Shown here piece by piece: positions 1 to 7,680 of a DNA stretch of 32,000 nucleotides. This DNA comes from Candidatus Zixiibacteriota bacterium (GTDB lineage Bacteria; Zixibacteria; MSB-5A5; GN15; FEB-12), in the NCBI GenBank assembly GCA_022571985.1, contig JACZWU010000010.1:68322-100321 (forward strand), read 5' to 3'. The notes under the pieces are model-generated. The model made no database searches, was not told the origin of the DNA, and worked only from the letters and a program-made list of their open reading frames with translations. How positions within the stretch are numbered: the stretch's first letter is position 1; each line of letters starts with the position of its first letter. The position numbers and the translations under genes are program-made.

Positions 1-28
1 TTTGGTGTCAAAAATCCTGATTTATTTC

Positions 29-1342
29 TTATCTTTCAAAAACAATCCGGCCCCCAAGAACAGTTTTATAGACCTGAGCCGATAGCTTATAACCGTCAAA
101 CGGCGTGTTTCTGGACAATGAGTAAAACTTTTTAGGATCTACTGTCCACTGTTTATCCGGGTCTATAATAGTGATATCGGCTTCGGCGCCAACCGCTAAA
201 GTTCCGCCTTTCAGATCCAAAATTTTAGCCGGACTAATTGTCATTTTCCTGATGGCGTCAGCCCAGCTCAAAAGTCCTTTATCTATCAGGAAAGTTTTTA
301 TCAGACCGAGCGTAGTCTCAAGGCCTATCATTCCCGGAGGTGCCTGGTCAAATTCGCAGTCTTTTTCTTCAGCCGAATGAGGGGCATGGTCTGAGGCGAT
401 GCAGTCGATGGTACCGTCGATCAGACCCTCAATTACCGCATCCCGGTCACGAGCCGATCTCAGAGGAGGATTTACTCTCAAATTAGTGTTAAATTCTTTG
501 CCTATTTCTTCATCGGTAAGAATCAAATGATGAGGGGTGGCTTCGCATGTAACTCGCAGGCCCTCTTTTTTGGCAGTCCGGATAGCTTCAACCGCTTCTT
601 TGGTGGAGAGATGCTGAATGTGAATGCTGGCGCCGGTCAGGCGCGACAAAGCGATGTCACGCAGAACTGCTATTTCTTCTGCCACCGACGGCGTACCCGG
701 CAGACCCAGCCGGGTAGACTGGAAACTTTCGTTCATGACCGAGCCGATAGTCAGAAACTGGTCTTCAGCATGTTCCATCACCGGGATATCAAACATGCGC
801 GAATATTCCATAGCTCTTCGCATAATCTCCGGATTTTGCACATAGTTACCGTCATCGGTAATAGCGACCGCCCCAACTTTGACCAGATCGCCAATCTCTG
901 CCAGTTCTTTGCCTTCGATATTTTTTGTAATGGCGCCTACCACAAAGACGCGAGCATCGGCATCTTTGGCGCGGTCCTGCACAAACTTGACAGCTTCTTG
1001 AGAATCAATGCGGGGAGTAGTGTTGGGCATACAGCAGATGGTAGTAAAACCCCCGGCGGCGGCGGCGCGGCAGCCGCTTACAACTGTTTCTTCATCTTCG
1101 CGGCCGGGTTCCCGAAGATGCACATGAATATCTACCAGACCCGGCACCACCAGTTTGCCGGAGGCGTCGACTATTTTGTCTTCAGGAAGATTTTCAATTT
1201 GTTTTTTTAGTTCCGCAGATTCGATTTCAATGCCTGCGATTTTACCTTGGTTGATTAAAATAGTGGCATCTTTGCCGAATCCGAGCTCGGGGTCAATAAC
1301 TTTGCCTCCGCGAATGACCATGTCAAATTTATTTGTTGCCAT
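29..1342 (-). CDS. pyrC: Dihydroorotase (class I)
   Basis: Catalyses reversible cyclisation of carbamoyl-aspartate to dihydroorotate, the third step of de novo pyrimidine synthesis, in the cytoplasm. The 437-residue protein has the amidohydrolase hallmarks: the metal-binding pair DIHVHLREPG (His73 and His75), EHAED near residue 190, IQHLST, and the late SDHAPHS motif that supplies the catalytic aspartate. Length fits class I bacterial enzymes. The start is an ATG two bases after the pyrB stop (TAA-AC-ATG), so the two are almost certainly co-transcribed and possibly translationally coupled. It is the last pyr gene visible; the operon may continue beyond the left edge. The metal-ligand motifs are intact, which argues against a catalytically dead PyrC' partner of ATCase. 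Confidence 0.96.
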   Translation of the reverse strand: MATNKFDMVIRGGKVIDPELGFGKDATILINQGKIAGIEIESAELKKQIENLPEDKIVDASGKLVVPGLVDIHVHLREPGREDEETVVSGCRAAAAGGFTTICCMPNTTPRIDSQEAVKFVQDRAKDADARVFVVGAITKNIEGKELAEIGDLVKVGAVAITDDGNYVQNPEIMRRAMEYSRMFDIPVMEHAEDQFLTIGSVMNESFQSTRLGLPGTPSVAEEIAVLRDIALSRLTGASIHIQHLSTKEAVEAIRTAKKEGLRVTCEATPHHLILTDEEIGKEFNTNLRVNPPLRSARDRDAVIEGLIDGTIDCIASDHAPHSAEEKDCEFDQAPPGMIGLETTLGLIKTFLIDKGLLSWADAIRKMTISPAKILDLKGGTLAVGAEADITIIDPDKQWTVDPKKFYSLSRNTPFDGYKLSAQVYKTVLGGRIVFER

Positions 1343-1344
1343 GT

Positions 1345-2280
1345 TTAAGCTAATTCTTCCTTGCGCCCGGACAAAAGATACAAGACGGCCATGCGCACTG
1401 ACTGACCATTGGTAACCTGCTCCAGAATCACCGAGTTTTTAGAATCGGCGACTTCGCTTGAGATTTCTACGCCTCTGTTAATCGGGCCGGGGTGCATGAT
1501 AGTAAAATTCTTGTTCAGCCTTTTTAGTCTGTCTTTGGTCAGGCCGAACAAGTTGGTATATTCACGCTGCGACGGGAACAGCCCGGCCTGCTGGCGTTCC
1601 AGTTGTATGCGCATTACATTGACAACATCGACGCCTTCTAAAGCTTCATCAAGATTGGTATAAACATCACAGCCAAACCGCTCAACTTCCCGCGGCAGCA
1701 AGGTCGAAGGACCGCACAGGGCCACATCGGCGCCCATCGTCTGCAGACCCCAGAGGTTCGAGCGGATTACACGGGAATGCTTGACATCGCCGACCAACAG
1801 CACTCTGAGACCTTTGAGCCGGCCATATTTTTTGCGCATAGTAAACATATCAAGCAGCGCCTGAGTAGGGTGCTCATGACTGCCGTCACCGGCGTTGATT
1901 ATGTTGGCTTCCATGCAATTGGTCAGGAAATACGGCGCTCCCGGAGAGCTGTGCCGCACTACGGCCATATCTATTTTCATCGCCTCGATATTCTGAACAG
2001 TGTCACGCAGTGATTCGCCTTTTTTAACAGAAGATGTTGAGGTCGAAAAATTGACGGTGTCGGCAGATAATCTTTTTTCAGCAAGTTCAAATGAAATGCG
2101 GGTGCGGGTTGACGGTTCATAGAACAGGTTTACAATAGTAATGCCTCGCAGAGTCGGCACTTTCTTAATCTTTCTTTCTATGACTTCACTAAACGTTTCA
2201 GCCGTATCCAGTATCAGCGAAATATCGCTTTTGGGAGTGCTTTCTAGTCCCAAAAGATGCCGTGAACTTAACTGGCTCAT
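1345..2280 (-). CDS. pyrB: Aspartate carbamoyltransferase catalytic subunit
   Basis: Condenses carbamoyl phosphate with L-aspartate, the committed step of pyrimidine synthesis. At 311 residues it has the normal catalytic-chain length. The carbamoyl-phosphate loop FYEPSTRTRISFE (near residue 54), the SVKKGES loop, the HPTQALLD motif and the HPGPINRG segment are all present. The ATG start overlaps the pyrR stop in an ATGA arrangement, indicating translational coupling. No regulatory chain (pyrI) is seen next to it, so control is probably through PyrR rather than PyrI-type allostery. That last point is inference, because the rest of the genome is not visible. Confidence 0.97.
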   Translation of the reverse strand: MSQLSSRHLLGLESTPKSDISLILDTAETFSEVIERKIKKVPTLRGITIVNLFYEPSTRTRISFELAEKRLSADTVNFSTSTSSVKKGESLRDTVQNIEAMKIDMAVVRHSSPGAPYFLTNCMEANIINAGDGSHEHPTQALLDMFTMRKKYGRLKGLRVLLVGDVKHSRVIRSNLWGLQTMGADVALCGPSTLLPREVERFGCDVYTNLDEALEGVDVVNVMRIQLERQQAGLFPSQREYTNLFGLTKDRLKRLNKNFTIMHPGPINRGVEISSEVADSKNSVILEQVTNGQSVRMAVLYLLSGRKEELA

Positions 2281-2831
2281 CTGTTTCTCTCGTTTGCAAT
2301 TTCTACATAAACTTCGTCTTTGCCGTCAAGCTCTGTGACATTGACAACCACCTGGTCATCCATGGCAGTAGGTATATTGGCGCCGACATAGTCAGCTCTT
2401 ATCGGCAGCTCTTTATGGCCGCGATCTACTAATACCGCCAGCTGAATTGTCCTGGCCCGGCCAAAATCTACCATCTGGTCAAGCGCCGCCCGGACTGTGC
2501 GGCCGGTGTAAAGCACATCGTCTATGAGAATGACGTTCTTATCGCGAATTTCAAAAAGAATATCAGTTCTTTGCACTATCGGCTGCTCAAGCTTGGAATG
2601 GACGTCGTCACGGTACAGACTGATGTCCATAAGTCCGACCGGTACTTCGACGCCCTCGAGTTCTTTTATGGTGGCGGCGATTCTTTTGGCCAGTATCGCA
2701 CCGCGGGTCAGAATACCGATAATTACTAATGATTCTGCTCCGGAATTGCGCTCCAGTATTTCGTGGGAAATGCGTGTTAAAGCACGGCTTATCTTTTTAT
2801 CTGAAAGGATTATGTTTGGCCCCGGAGTCAA
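2277..2831 (-). CDS. pyrR: Bifunctional pyr operon regulator / uracil phosphoribosyltransferase
   Basis: PyrR-family proteins bind pyr leader RNA in response to UMP/PRPP and usually have uracil phosphoribosyltransferase activity. This 184-residue protein matches the family: the opening ALTRISHEILERN, the ILTRG loop, and the 13-residue PRPP site VILIDDVLYTGRTVRAAL near residues 100-117. The start is TTG at 2829-2831, with GGAG eight bases upstream. An in-frame TGA lies a little further upstream and no ATG intervenes. The TTG overlaps the stop of a 40-codon upstream ORF (TTGA), so its translation may depend on that ORF. It is the first pyr gene after the promoter at 3015-3042 and overlaps pyrB by four bases. 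Confidence 0.95.
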   Translation of the reverse strand: MTPGPNIILSDKKISRALTRISHEILERNSGAESLVIIGILTRGAILAKRIAATIKELEGVEVPVGLMDISLYRDDVHSKLEQPIVQRTDILFEIRDKNVILIDDVLYTGRTVRAALDQMVDFGRARTIQLAVLVDRGHKELPIRADYVGANIPTAMDDQVVVNVTELDGKDEVYVEIANERNR

Positions 2832-2950
2832 GCTGTCTTCTCCGCCGATAAAGATTCAATTTTTGAGTTTAAGTATGATGCGTCTGAATTGTTACGATTG
2901 AGCCGGATTTTGAGAAATTGCGGGTTCATATTCAGGTCCTTTAGCAGCAT
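2828..2950 (-). CDS. Putative pyr leader ORF (40 codons)
   Basis: An open frame between the pyr promoter and pyrR. It starts at ATG 2948-2950, has an AAGGTGG-type SD about seven bases upstream, and ends in a TGA that shares two bases with the pyrR TTG start. The predicted 40-residue product starts MLLKDLNMNPQFLK and ends SAEKTA. It is hydrophilic and resembles no family I know. Forty stop-free codons are not rare by chance (roughly one in seven), so the argument rests on the SD, the position and the TTGA overlap. It could be a regulatory leader peptide like E. coli PyrL, a small protein, or chance. I see no U-tract terminator after it, so classical PyrL-type attenuation is not supported. Confidence 0.42.
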   Translation of the reverse strand: MLLKDLNMNPQFLKIRLNRNNSDASYLNSKIESLSAEKTA

Positions 2951-2979
2951 CTCCGTACCACCTTAAAAGGGTTAGGGTT

Positions 2980-2996
2980 ATGCCGTATATCGGCAT
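2980..2996 (-). promoter_or_regulatory. 5' hairpin in the pyr leader
   Basis: A perfect 6-bp inverted repeat, ATGCCG / CGGCAT, around a 5-base loop. It begins roughly ten bases after the predicted transcription start of the pyrR operon and would form at the very 5' end of the mRNA. It has no U-tract, so it is not a terminator. It could stabilise the message or take part in PyrR-type control, but no PyrR-binding consensus could be recognised by eye. Confidence 0.35.
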
Positions 2997-3014
2997 CGGC
3001 AGCAAGTTCTGCAG

Positions 3015-3042
3015 AGTATAACTAATATCAGGGCTCAGTCAA
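3015..3042 (-). promoter_or_regulatory. Sigma70-type promoter for pyrR operon
   Basis: The minus strand carries TTGACT (-35, 3037-3042), a 16-base spacer and TATACT (-10, 3015-3020), each one base from consensus. This predicts a transcript starting near 3008 with a leader of about 175 bases before pyrR. It lies just beyond the hairpin that closes the upstream unit. Confidence 0.65.
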
Positions 3043-3046
3043 GCCT

Positions 3047-3084
3047 GCCGGAATAGCGGTACTGGGTCAGTTTCCTATTCTGGC
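3047..3084 (-). terminator. Hairpin at end of the ABC/small-membrane-protein unit
   Basis: Ten-base arms (3047-3056 and 3075-3084) pair at nine of ten positions, enclosing a second 4-bp stem (ACTG/CAGT). The distal arm includes the stop codon of the 65-residue protein. No U-run follows, so this is a 3'-end or processing structure rather than a textbook intrinsic terminator. It separates that unit from the pyr promoter only five bases further on. Confidence 0.4.
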
Positions 3085-3272
3085 CACCATCCCATGCTGT
3101 ACAAGAACTTAATCAACATTATAAAGAAGACTAAAGTCATACCAAACGCAACTAACGCGAGGTCACGAGGTAGAATCCCGAAATCCTCCCTTTTCTTTGA
3201 GTACCTATATCCTATAACGGCGTTAAGAATTGAGAAAACCATTATGAGAACAAAGATTATAAACTTTATCAT
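3075..3272 (-). CDS. Small two-helix membrane protein
   Basis: A 65-residue hydrophobic protein with two predicted membrane helices, at about residues 2-20 and 38-60. They are joined by a polar loop (YRYSKKREDFGILPRD) and followed by a short GWWPE tail. The ATG has a clear AAAGGA SD five bases upstream and begins 19 bases after the stop of the ABC ATPase gene, so it is very likely real and co-transcribed. I do not recognise the family. It is too small to be an EcfT or EcfS component, which have four to six helices. Possible roles are an accessory subunit for the neighbouring ABC protein or an unrelated small membrane protein. Confidence 0.7.
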   Translation of the reverse strand: MIKFIIFVLIMVFSILNAVIGYRYSKKREDFGILPRDLALVAFGMTLVFFIMLIKFLYSMGWWPE

Positions 3273-3291
3273 TACTTCCTTTATTCGAAGA

Positions 3292-4755
3292 CTAACTATT
3301 CGAGGCCGCTTCTTGCGCTTCAGGTGCTGAATTTCGTGTCATCCGCCTGTAATTGCCTCTGCCGTCTAAAGATACAATCCTGTCGGCCAATTTTTCTACC
3401 AGCTCCTGGTCATGGGTGATGATAATGATTCCCATCCCGGCTTTTTTGAGGCTTTCGGCCAGCAAAATGAACCTGCCGACGCCTTCGGGATCAAGGGCGC
3501 AGGTCGGCTCATCGAAAATTAAAAAGTCCGGATTTATAGCTAAAATAGCTGAAAAGGCAAGTCTCCTTTTTTCACCCAAAGATAACATCAGCGGGTCGCG
3601 CGACTTGAAAAGCTCAAACGAAAGGCCGGACAGATGAAAGAGAGCCTCAAGCTGTTTGTTATCCAGTTTCATGCCCAGATTTTCCGGTCCGAATTTTATT
3701 TCGTCCTGGCAGCTGTTTAGAAAGAACTGCCTCTCTGGCTGCTGCAAGGCTGCTGTAATTTTGCCTTTTGTTTCAGCTCGATTTAAGAGTTTTGCCGAAC
3801 TTGACAAGAAATTCAGTTCCCCTGAGTCCGGCTTTAATAACGAACAGAGCAGCATTACCAGAGTTGATTTACCGGAACCCGAGGGACCAACAACTGCGCT
3901 GATTTCGTTTTTATGAAAAGTTACGTTCAGGTTTTTTATTAACGTTTTACCGTCCGGGTAATCAAAACTCAGGCGTTTCAGCTCGATGGTTTCAATTTGT
4001 TTGTCGTCAGAATTACTTGAACCTAAGTCCGGTAAAGAAATTTCTTTGTGGCTGTTGAAATCAAACTTGAGGCCACACCTGACGCACAAATCGTTATCGG
4101 CTAAAATTTCATCAGGCTTGCCATCAGCTTCAATGCGGCCACTTGAAAAAACTATCAATCGCTCGTACTTTCTGGCCGTTTGCGGATATTGCGTAATGTG
4201 AATCAGCGTGAGCTGCGGGTTTTCTTTGCGAATTTTTTCAAGCTGCGAATTAAAAAGCTCTGTCCCCTGTTTGTCTAAATAAGATGACGGTTCATCGAGC
4301 ACCAGCACCGGCGGTCTGGCCACAAGCAGCGAAGCGAGTGATAGTCTTTGCTTTTCTCCGGTAGAAAGCTCCGAGGTCAGCCGTCCCCGAAGATGTCCAA
4401 TGCCCATGTCTGTGATGACTGCCTTGATGCGTCTTTCCATTTCCTCTTGTGCTATACCCAGATTTTCGAGGGCAAAAGCAATTTCTTTTTCTATGGTTAA
4501 AGCAATAATTTGATTGTCCGGATTTTGAAAAAGAAGCCCGACAGGAATGGGACAGTCGTCCGGCAAATTCAGCCGGTATCTGCCCTGCTCTGTCTTGATT
4601 AAACCTGCCAGGAGTTTGGCAAAGGTGGACTTACCGGAACCGTTGGCGCCCATAACACAGACTGCTTCACCGCGCTTTATATTTATACTGATATTTAAGA
4701 GTGCCGGTCGCTCTTCCGGCCCGTACCTGTATGTAACGTTTTCCAGAGTTATCAT
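3292..4755 (-). CDS. Dual-ATPase ABC protein, ECF/CbiO type
   Basis: Two ABC ATPase domains fused in one 487-residue chain, the architecture of duplicated EcfA/CbiO or YkoD-type energising modules for vitamin or metal uptake. Domain 1 has Walker A GANGSGKST (about 36-44), signature ELSTGEKQRL and Walker B VLVLDEPSS. Domain 2 has Walker A GPSGSGKST (about 290-298), signature LSLGEKRRL and FLIFDEPTCALD. The H-loop is ITHDQE in domain 2 but ITQYPQ in domain 1, so the switch histidine is replaced by Gln there. The Q-loop region LLFQNPDNQI resembles CbiO. I chose ATG 4753-4755 over the in-frame TTG two codons upstream. Neither has an SD, because a terminator stem ends eight bases before the ATG. 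No transmembrane or substrate-binding partner is visible, so the substrate is unknown. Confidence 0.88.
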   Translation of the reverse strand: MITLENVTYRYGPEERPALLNISINIKRGEAVCVMGANGSGKSTFAKLLAGLIKTEQGRYRLNLPDDCPIPVGLLFQNPDNQIIALTIEKEIAFALENLGIAQEEMERRIKAVITDMGIGHLRGRLTSELSTGEKQRLSLASLLVARPPVLVLDEPSSYLDKQGTELFNSQLEKIRKENPQLTLIHITQYPQTARKYERLIVFSSGRIEADGKPDEILADNDLCVRCGLKFDFNSHKEISLPDLGSSNSDDKQIETIELKRLSFDYPDGKTLIKNLNVTFHKNEISAVVGPSGSGKSTLVMLLCSLLKPDSGELNFLSSSAKLLNRAETKGKITAALQQPERQFFLNSCQDEIKFGPENLGMKLDNKQLEALFHLSGLSFELFKSRDPLMLSLGEKRRLAFSAILAINPDFLIFDEPTCALDPEGVGRFILLAESLKKAGMGIIIITHDQELVEKLADRIVSLDGRGNYRRMTRNSAPEAQEAASNS

Positions 4756-4757
4756 AA

Positions 4758-4811
4758 TCAAAAATGCCGATGTGCGTTTGTATTAAATCTATCAACAACG
4801 AACACCGGCAT
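4758..4811 (-). terminator. Rho-independent terminator after gcvPB
   Basis: On the minus strand the arms 4797-4811 and 4764-4778 pair at 14 of 15 positions (one G-U wobble, one U-C mismatch) around an 18-base loop. A short T-run follows (the last stem T plus four Ts). It sits 22 bases after the gcvPB stop, as expected for an intrinsic terminator. Its 3' end lies directly in front of the ABC gene start, where an SD would normally be. Confidence 0.7.
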
Positions 4812-4832
4812 ATAATTTAAACAGGCAATTTG

Positions 4833-6299
4833 CTATTCAATAAAAGCAACATCCAGATTTCTGACCGCGGCCACTTCGTCCAGCCTCCGTACCGGCGTAG
4901 TATGAGGAGCGGTGGTGACTGTTTCCGGTGACTCCTCAATTTCTTGTGCAATCCCGAGCATTGTTTCGGCAAAATAGTCGAGTGTCTCTTTGCTTTCGGT
5001 TTCAGTCGGTTCAATCATCATAGCTTCGGAAACTATCAGCGGAAAATAATTGGTTGGTGAATGTACACCAAAATCAAGCAGACGCTTGGAGATGTCATAG
5101 GTTCTGACGCCTTTCTTTTTTTGACGCTTGCCGGAAATGACGAACTCGTGCATGCAGTGAACATCGTAAGGAAGTTCATAGACATCTTTTAAGAGAACTT
5201 TCAGGTAATTGGCATTTAAGACAGCATTCTCACTTACTCTTTTTAGTCCTTTGCCGCCGTGGCTTAAGATGTAAGCGTAGGCACGGACGATGTTTCCGAA
5301 ATTCCCGTAAAAAGAATGCAGCCTGCCAATTGAATCAGGTCGTTTGAAGTTCAGAAACAGGTTGCCGCCGGAATCCTTTTCAAGATGGGGAAAGGGCAGA
5401 TATTTTTCAAGTTCAGTTGTAACGCCGATAGCGCCGGCGCCGGGTCCGCCGCCGCCATGCGGTGTAGAAAAAGTTTTGTGCAGATTAAAATGCATCATAT
5501 CAAAGCCGACATCGCCCGGACGGAAAATACCCATATTGGCATTAAGGTTGGCGCCATCCATATACATCAGGCCGCCTTTTGAATGCACAATAGCGGCAAT
5601 TTCTTTAACATGCGTTTCGAAAATCCCCAGCGTGTTGGGGTTGGTGGTCATAAGACCTGCCACAGTTTCGTCCATAACTTCGGCAACCGCGGCGGGTGAT
5701 ATTACGCCGTTTTCATTTGACGGAATCTGAACTGTGGTAAACCCCAGCGAGGCGACCGTGGCCGGATTCGTGCCATGGGCGGAGTCGGGAATAATTATCT
5801 TCGTGCGTTTTTCTCCGCGGCTTTTAAAATAGCTCCGCATGATAAGCAGTCCGGCAAACTCCCCGGCGGCGCCGGCGACCGGCTGCAGCGACAGCCCTGC
5901 AAATCCCGAGATTTCACGCAGGAACTCTGTAAGCCCCCACATTATTTTCAAAAGTCCACTGGTGGCGCTATTGGGACTAAGCGGATGCTGGTCTTTTATG
6001 CCTGCCATTGAAGCGGCTACATCGTTGACCTTGGGGTTGTACTTCATGGTGCAGGAACCGAGAGGATAAAAACCCCTGTCAATATGATGATTCTTGACCG
6101 ACAGATTCACAAAATGCCTCATAGCAGTCGGCTCGGTGACCTCGGGAAGTTTGGCGTCTGCCGTGCGTCTGAACTCGGCAGGGATAGCTGATAAGATTTC
6201 CTTTTCAGCAGAGAGTAGTTCAGGCAGAGTATATCCTGTCCGGCCGCTTTTGGACTTGTCGTAAATTAGTTTGCCGTCGTCAAATGATCTTGGTTTCAA
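4833..6299 (-). CDS. gcvPB: Glycine dehydrogenase (decarboxylating) subunit 2
   Basis: C-terminal half of the split P-protein of the glycine cleavage system. With GcvPA it decarboxylates glycine and passes the aminomethyl group to the lipoyl arm of GcvH. At 488 residues it has the normal two-subunit length. The PLP-binding lysine is Lys275 in NLHKTFSTPHGGGGPG. Other family signatures are FYPLGSCTMKYNP and DSAHGTNPAT. The start is TTG (6297-6299) with GAGGTG eight bases upstream. It lies three bases after the thioredoxin-TPR gene. A strong hairpin with a T-run follows the stop, so it ends its transcription unit. gcvT is not in the window. Confidence 0.96.
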   Translation of the reverse strand: MKPRSFDDGKLIYDKSKSGRTGYTLPELLSAEKEILSAIPAEFRRTADAKLPEVTEPTAMRHFVNLSVKNHHIDRGFYPLGSCTMKYNPKVNDVAASMAGIKDQHPLSPNSATSGLLKIMWGLTEFLREISGFAGLSLQPVAGAAGEFAGLLIMRSYFKSRGEKRTKIIIPDSAHGTNPATVASLGFTTVQIPSNENGVISPAAVAEVMDETVAGLMTTNPNTLGIFETHVKEIAAIVHSKGGLMYMDGANLNANMGIFRPGDVGFDMMHFNLHKTFSTPHGGGGPGAGAIGVTTELEKYLPFPHLEKDSGGNLFLNFKRPDSIGRLHSFYGNFGNIVRAYAYILSHGGKGLKRVSENAVLNANYLKVLLKDVYELPYDVHCMHEFVISGKRQKKKGVRTYDISKRLLDFGVHSPTNYFPLIVSEAMMIEPTETESKETLDYFAETMLGIAQEIEESPETVTTAPHTTPVRRLDEVAAVRNLDVAFIE

Positions 6300-6302
6300 G
6301 AA

Positions 6303-7259
6303 TTATTCACCTCTGAGTTCTCTAACCTGTTTGTTAGCATATTCTACATCTTCGGACTCCGGCCAGTTTTTCGCAAAATTGGCATAGGCGGTTATAGCTA
6401 AAGCGGTATCCCCTTTGCTCTTGTAGGTAATTGCAATGTAAAGTTCTGCCTCTTCTGCAAACTGTAAGCCTTTATATTTTTCCATAACGCTGTTATAAGC
6501 TTCAATGGCATTGCCAAACTCTTTGCCGCGGCGGTGCGAGTGCCCGACATAGAGCATGCCCTTGCCTTCAAACTCGGTTCCAGCATAATCGACTATTATT
6601 TGCTTGTAGGCTGCCATGGCTTCGTCATCATTTTTATTACGGCGCATCATGTCTGCTATCGCCATTGAGGCTTCGCCTGAAAGAGAATCCTTGTCGGCAC
6701 CGCTTAATATTTTATCAAACCATACTCTGGCGTTTTCGGAGTCGCCGCGATACTTGTATTTGTCAGCCAATGTATAATACAACGCACGGTCTTCGCTCTT
6801 TAGGGCGTCAGCAAGCACCGCCTGCAAAGTACCAATGCCTTTTTGATAGTCAGACATAGTTTTGATGAATTCATCGATTTCGAGATAACCGGATATGCGG
6901 TCTATCTCGTCACCGCTGCTTGAAGTAAGCACAAAGGTCGGGTAACCCTTTACGCCGAATTTTTTGGCTAAAACAGTATCTACTTCGGCATTGACTTTGG
7001 CCATTACTACTTCGTTGGTGAAATAGTCTATTGCCTGGGCGGTTATCATTTGTTCTTTGTCGAATTTCTTGCACCAGAAACACCAGTCTGTGTAAAAATC
7101 AATAATGATGGGCTTGCTGCCATCGGCCGCTATCTCTTTGGCCTTTTCAAAGCCTTCCACATAGGGTGCTTTGGTGACTTCTTGAGCATCCTGAGCAAAG
7201 GCTGACAGACTTAAAATAAACAGCGAGACAATAATTAGCAAAGTTGACCGCTTTTTCAT
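6303..7259 (-). CDS. Secreted thioredoxin-fold protein with TPR repeats
   Basis: A 318-residue exported protein. After the signal peptide (MKKRSTLLIIVSLFILSLSAFA) comes a thioredoxin-like domain with the active site DFYTDWCFWCKK (Cys60 and Cys63 from this start) and the cis-Pro segment KGYPTFV. This resembles Thioredoxin_7 and DsbD C-terminal domains. From about residue 140 onward are TPR/TolA-type helical repeats with YGF-like TEFEGKGML and NAIEAYNSVMEKY units. The ATG at 7257-7259 has GAGGAG seven bases upstream. The ATG ten codons earlier has no SD and would spoil the signal peptide. It is probably a periplasmic thiol reductase or chaperone-type protein. Its place between DUF2007 genes and gcvPB suggests co-expression, but no direct role in glycine cleavage is known. 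Confidence 0.85.
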   Translation of the reverse strand: MKKRSTLLIIVSLFILSLSAFAQDAQEVTKAPYVEGFEKAKEIAADGSKPIIIDFYTDWCFWCKKFDKEQMITAQAIDYFTNEVVMAKVNAEVDTVLAKKFGVKGYPTFVLTSSSGDEIDRISGYLEIDEFIKTMSDYQKGIGTLQAVLADALKSEDRALYYTLADKYKYRGDSENARVWFDKILSGADKDSLSGEASMAIADMMRRNKNDDEAMAAYKQIIVDYAGTEFEGKGMLYVGHSHRRGKEFGNAIEAYNSVMEKYKGLQFAEEAELYIAITYKSKGDTALAITAYANFAKNWPESEDVEYANKQVRELRGE

Positions 7260-7300
7260 AACTCTCTCCTCATTTAATAATTGGTTCATATAAATATTTA

Positions 7301-7675
7301 TTAAAACATTTTCTGTTTTAGGAAACTTCTCATAATTAGTTTTGCTTCAATCTTAAAATCACGCGGGACCATCATCAGTCTTTCATCATCAAAACCGGAC
7401 AGTTCAGCAAGGCGGTCATCGTCCAGTGGCGCATCGAATGGTTTTGCAAAAGTAGCAGGAATCATGACCGATGGAATATTGTTAGAATCCATTATGCGCT
7501 TGGCCTGTTCCAAAATCCTGGTACCGCTCAATTTGCCGACAACTACCCAGCTGTCATCAGGAGCTTCGGCTACCGGTCTGGTCGACTCAAGCTGCTCAAT
7601 AAGCTCATTGCTGCATTCCGGACAAATTATGATATCGGCTTGAAAATCAGAATTGCAGTTGGGACATAAAACCAT
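7301..7675 (-). CDS. Zinc-ribbon / DUF2007-like protein (copy 2)
   Basis: A 124-residue protein with an N-terminal zinc ribbon (CPNCNSDFQADIIICPECSNEL, two CxxC knuckles). A DUF2007-like domain follows (WVVVGKLSGTRILEQAKRIMDSNNIPSVMIP), the short alpha/beta fold annotated as putative signal-transducing protein. The ATG at 7673-7675 has AAAGGA nine bases upstream and begins five bases after the stop of its paralogue. An in-frame ATG eight codons earlier lacks an SD and would overlap that gene. It shares its layout with the upstream neighbour, so the pair looks like a tandem duplication. The biochemical function is unknown. Zinc binding is inferred from the four cysteines. Confidence 0.75.
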   Translation of the reverse strand: MVLCPNCNSDFQADIIICPECSNELIEQLESTRPVAEAPDDSWVVVGKLSGTRILEQAKRIMDSNNIPSVMIPATFAKPFDAPLDDDRLAELSGFDDERLMMVPRDFKIEAKLIMRSFLKQKMF

Positions 7676-7680
7676 TAAAA

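Noticed and set aside
527-1210. 227-codon open frame on the plus strand inside pyrC
   Set aside because: It lies antisense to an unmistakable dihydroorotase, has no SD and no recognisable protein features.
2980-4811. Same ATGCCG/CGGCAT arms in the pyr leader hairpin and the gcvPB terminator
   Set aside because: Only six bases are shared, and loops and flanks differ; this can occur by chance.
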